Assembly (NCBI GenBank): GCA_018609045.1
Contig: JABAYK010000122.1
Location: 1-48,294, forward strand
Direction of reading: 5' to 3'
Length of the DNA: 48,294 nt
DNA from: Flavobacteriales bacterium
GTDB taxonomy: Bacteria > Bacteroidota > Bacteroidia > Flavobacteriales_G > Salibacteraceae
The notes under the pieces were generated by a model. It had not been told where the DNA came from and ran no database searches. It saw only the letters and a program-made list of their open reading frames with translations. This document shows, piece after piece, positions 47,071 to 48,294 of the stretch (position 1 is its first letter; each line of letters begins with the position of its first letter). A program made the translations under genes and the position numbers.

Positions 47071-47481
47071 TTGAAAGTAAAAGTTGCCAGAGAGGCCCAC
47101 TTTAATGCCGCACACAGATTATTTAATGCTGCATGGAGCGATGAAAAAAACAAACAGGTTTTCGGGAAATGCAACAACCCAAATTACCACGGTCATAACT
47201 ATAAATTAATTGTTGAAGTAAAAGGAGAAATTAATCCTGATACAGGCTATGTTATCGATTTAGGCGATTTGGCATCACTCATAAAAACTGAAATTGAAGA
47301 TAGGTTCGACCATAAAAACCTAAACCTCGATACAAAAGAATTTAAAAATTTAAACCCTACAGCCGAAAACATTGTTGTAGTTATTTACAGAATATTAAGA
47401 GAAAAAATTGACAACAAGTTCGAACTTAACATTAAACTTTATGAAACAGAACGGAACCTTGCTGAATACGGTGGAGAATGA
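47071..47481 (+). CDS. 6-pyruvoyl-tetrahydropterin synthase / QueD family protein
   Basis: A 136-residue enzyme. Zinc is expected to be held by His in HFNAAHRL and the two His of YHGHNY; the catalytic Cys is in FGKCNNPNYHGHNY, then DLGDLASLIK and DHKNLNLDT follow. The C-x5-H-G-H spacing is as in animal PTPS; E. coli QueD has C-x3-H-G-H. The Bacteroidota versions known to me also have C-x5, so this does not settle the activity. It acts on dihydroneopterin triphosphate, the product of FolE. It starts with TTG at 47071, 18 bases after idi, and overlaps folE. Confidence 0.88.
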   Translation: MKVKVAREAHFNAAHRLFNAAWSDEKNKQVFGKCNNPNYHGHNYKLIVEVKGEINPDTGYVIDLGDLASLIKTEIEDRFDHKNLNLDTKEFKNLNPTAENIVVVIYRILREKIDNKFELNIKLYETERNLAEYGGE

Positions 47482-48130
47482 CATTGAGAGCATTGAAGTA
47501 ATCGGCGACGAGCATCTTGGAAGCGGCAAGGAAACGCCTATGAGAAAAGGTGCTTTTGACCTTGACGATGAGGATAAAATTTCAATGATTGAAGAGCACA
47601 TGGTCGAAATCATGAATATTTTAGGTCTCGATTTAAATGACGATAGCCTAAAAGGAACTCCTCACCGCGTTGCAAAAATGTACGTTCAAGAAGTTTTTAA
47701 AGGTTTAAATCCTGCCAATAGGCCAAAAGCAAAAATGTTTGCTAACAAGTACAAGTACAACGAAATGTTGGTTGAGAAAAACATTACAGTTTACTCCTAC
47801 TGCGAACATCACTTTGTGCCAATTTTTGGCAAAGCCCATGTTGCTTACATTTCTAACGGAAACGTAATTGGCCTTTCTAAAATTAACCGAATTGTAGAAT
47901 ATTATTCTAAAAGACCACAGGTACAAGAAAGACTAACCGAACAAATTGCCGAGGAACTTAAACAAGCTTTAGGTACACAGGATGTTGCAGTTGTTATTGA
48001 TGCTGCTCACATGTGTGTTGCTTCCAGAGGAATTAAAGACGTAAACAGCAGCACTGTTACTTCTCATTATTCAGGAAAATTTAAACAAGACCAAGCCAAA
48101 AACGAATTTTTAAAATATTTGGATATTTAA
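47441..48130 (+). CDS. folE: GTP cyclohydrolase I
   Basis: FolE converts GTP to 7,8-dihydroneopterin triphosphate, the first step of folate and tetrahydropterin synthesis. KGTPHRVAKMYVQEVFKGL, SYCEHHFVPIFGKAHVAYI (zinc Cys and His), GLSKINRIVEYYSKRPQVQE and AAHMCVASRGIKD with TSHYSGKF are all intact. I take the ATG at 47441 (229 aa), which overlaps the PTPS gene by 41 bases; the TTG at 47408 is less likely. Its place in the carotenoid operon, next to the PTPS gene, points to a reduced-pterin product tied to the light response rather than only to folate. Confidence 0.95.
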   Translation: MKQNGTLLNTVENDIESIEVIGDEHLGSGKETPMRKGAFDLDDEDKISMIEEHMVEIMNILGLDLNDDSLKGTPHRVAKMYVQEVFKGLNPANRPKAKMFANKYKYNEMLVEKNITVYSYCEHHFVPIFGKAHVAYISNGNVIGLSKINRIVEYYSKRPQVQERLTEQIAEELKQALGTQDVAVVIDAAHMCVASRGIKDVNSSTVTSHYSGKFKQDQAKNEFLKYLDI

Positions 48131-48136
48131 AAAAAC

Positions 48137-48294
48137 ATGGTCGATAAAAATATAGTTGTGGTTGGAGGAAATTCTGGCATAGGAAAAACACTCATCCAAA
48201 AACTACAAAACTCAGGCGCAAACGTATTTGTTTTTGCTAGAAATTCTAATTCTGGTTTTAATACAATTGAATGGGATGTTACCCAAGATTTGCC
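48137..48294 (+). CDS. SDR-family oxidoreductase, N-terminal part only
   Basis: ATG at 48137 starts MVDKNIVVVGGNSGIGKTLI, with the dinucleotide turn GGNSGIG, then FVFARNSNSG and WDVTQ, which is a classical short-chain dehydrogenase opening. The gene is cut by the window edge after 52 codons, so the catalytic Y-x-x-x-K cannot be checked. It starts 6 bases after folE in the same operon. Sepiapterin-reductase-type enzymes are SDR proteins and would complete a FolE-PTPS-SR pathway, but many other SDRs would look the same here. Confidence 0.85.
   Translation, partial: MVDKNIVVVGGNSGIGKTLIQKLQNSGANVFVFARNSNSGFNTIEWDVTQDL

Noticed and set aside
47408..47440. TTG start for folE
   Set aside because: It would lengthen the overlap with the PTPS gene; an ATG at 47441 in the same frame is simpler. 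The ATG at 47478 is out of frame.

Overview
This AT-rich window looks like a chromosomal contig from a pigmented, aerobic member of the Bacteroidota, most likely Flavobacteriales or a close relative. The grounds are type IX secretion (T9SS) C-terminal sorting domains on very large secreted proteins, lamin-tail-domain proteins, promoter-like TAnnTTTG elements, a TPR membrane protein of a type common in that group, and a crtI-crtB-idi carotenoid operon. No rRNA, tRNA or CRISPR array was recognised.

Left edge (1-3300, minus strand): the N-terminal part of a secreted FG-GAP-type beta-propeller protein that runs off the window, then a decayed region with an IS4-like transposase relic (stop, frameshift and deletion), a possible fragment of a dioxygenase-like gene and a stranded signal-peptide ORF. 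3294-13262 is core-like: a PIF1/RecD-like helicase (minus), the MEP-pathway gene dxr followed by the site-2 protease gene rseP and a secreted M6-like metalloprotease, then (minus) an overlapping pair of polytopic membrane proteins and asd. 13317-27814 holds two giant secreted proteins: a lamin-tail-domain protein of about 1130 aa and a 3582-aa T9SS cargo with a duplicated binding-type block and seven 51-residue modules in exact register.

27882-42510 is mixed: gpsA converging on an NAD-binding epimerase-like gene, a DUF2147 protein with a clear terminator, an MsbA-like ABC exporter, an uncharacterised 1137-aa protein with faint resemblance to GH94-type phosphorylases, a TPR membrane protein broken by an in-frame TAA, a DUF1801 protein, an AAA/DUF4143 ATPase, a T9SS protein split by a one-base homopolymer frameshift, and uvrC.

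42594-48294 is the most interesting part: a light/B12-type MerR regulator carrying the W-x9-EH and E-x-H-x-x-G motifs of CarH/LitR photoreceptors, a 223-bp control region with an 18-bp perfect palindrome and two inverted pairs of TTGTTTAA(C), then a tightly packed operon: ECF sigma factor, crtI, crtB, idi, a 6-pyruvoyl-tetrahydropterin-synthase-type gene, folE and the start of an SDR gene. The layout suggests light-controlled carotenoid synthesis coupled to reduced-pterin synthesis. The pterin product might be tetrahydrobiopterin-like, or a cofactor for a photolyase or cryptochrome; that part is inference.
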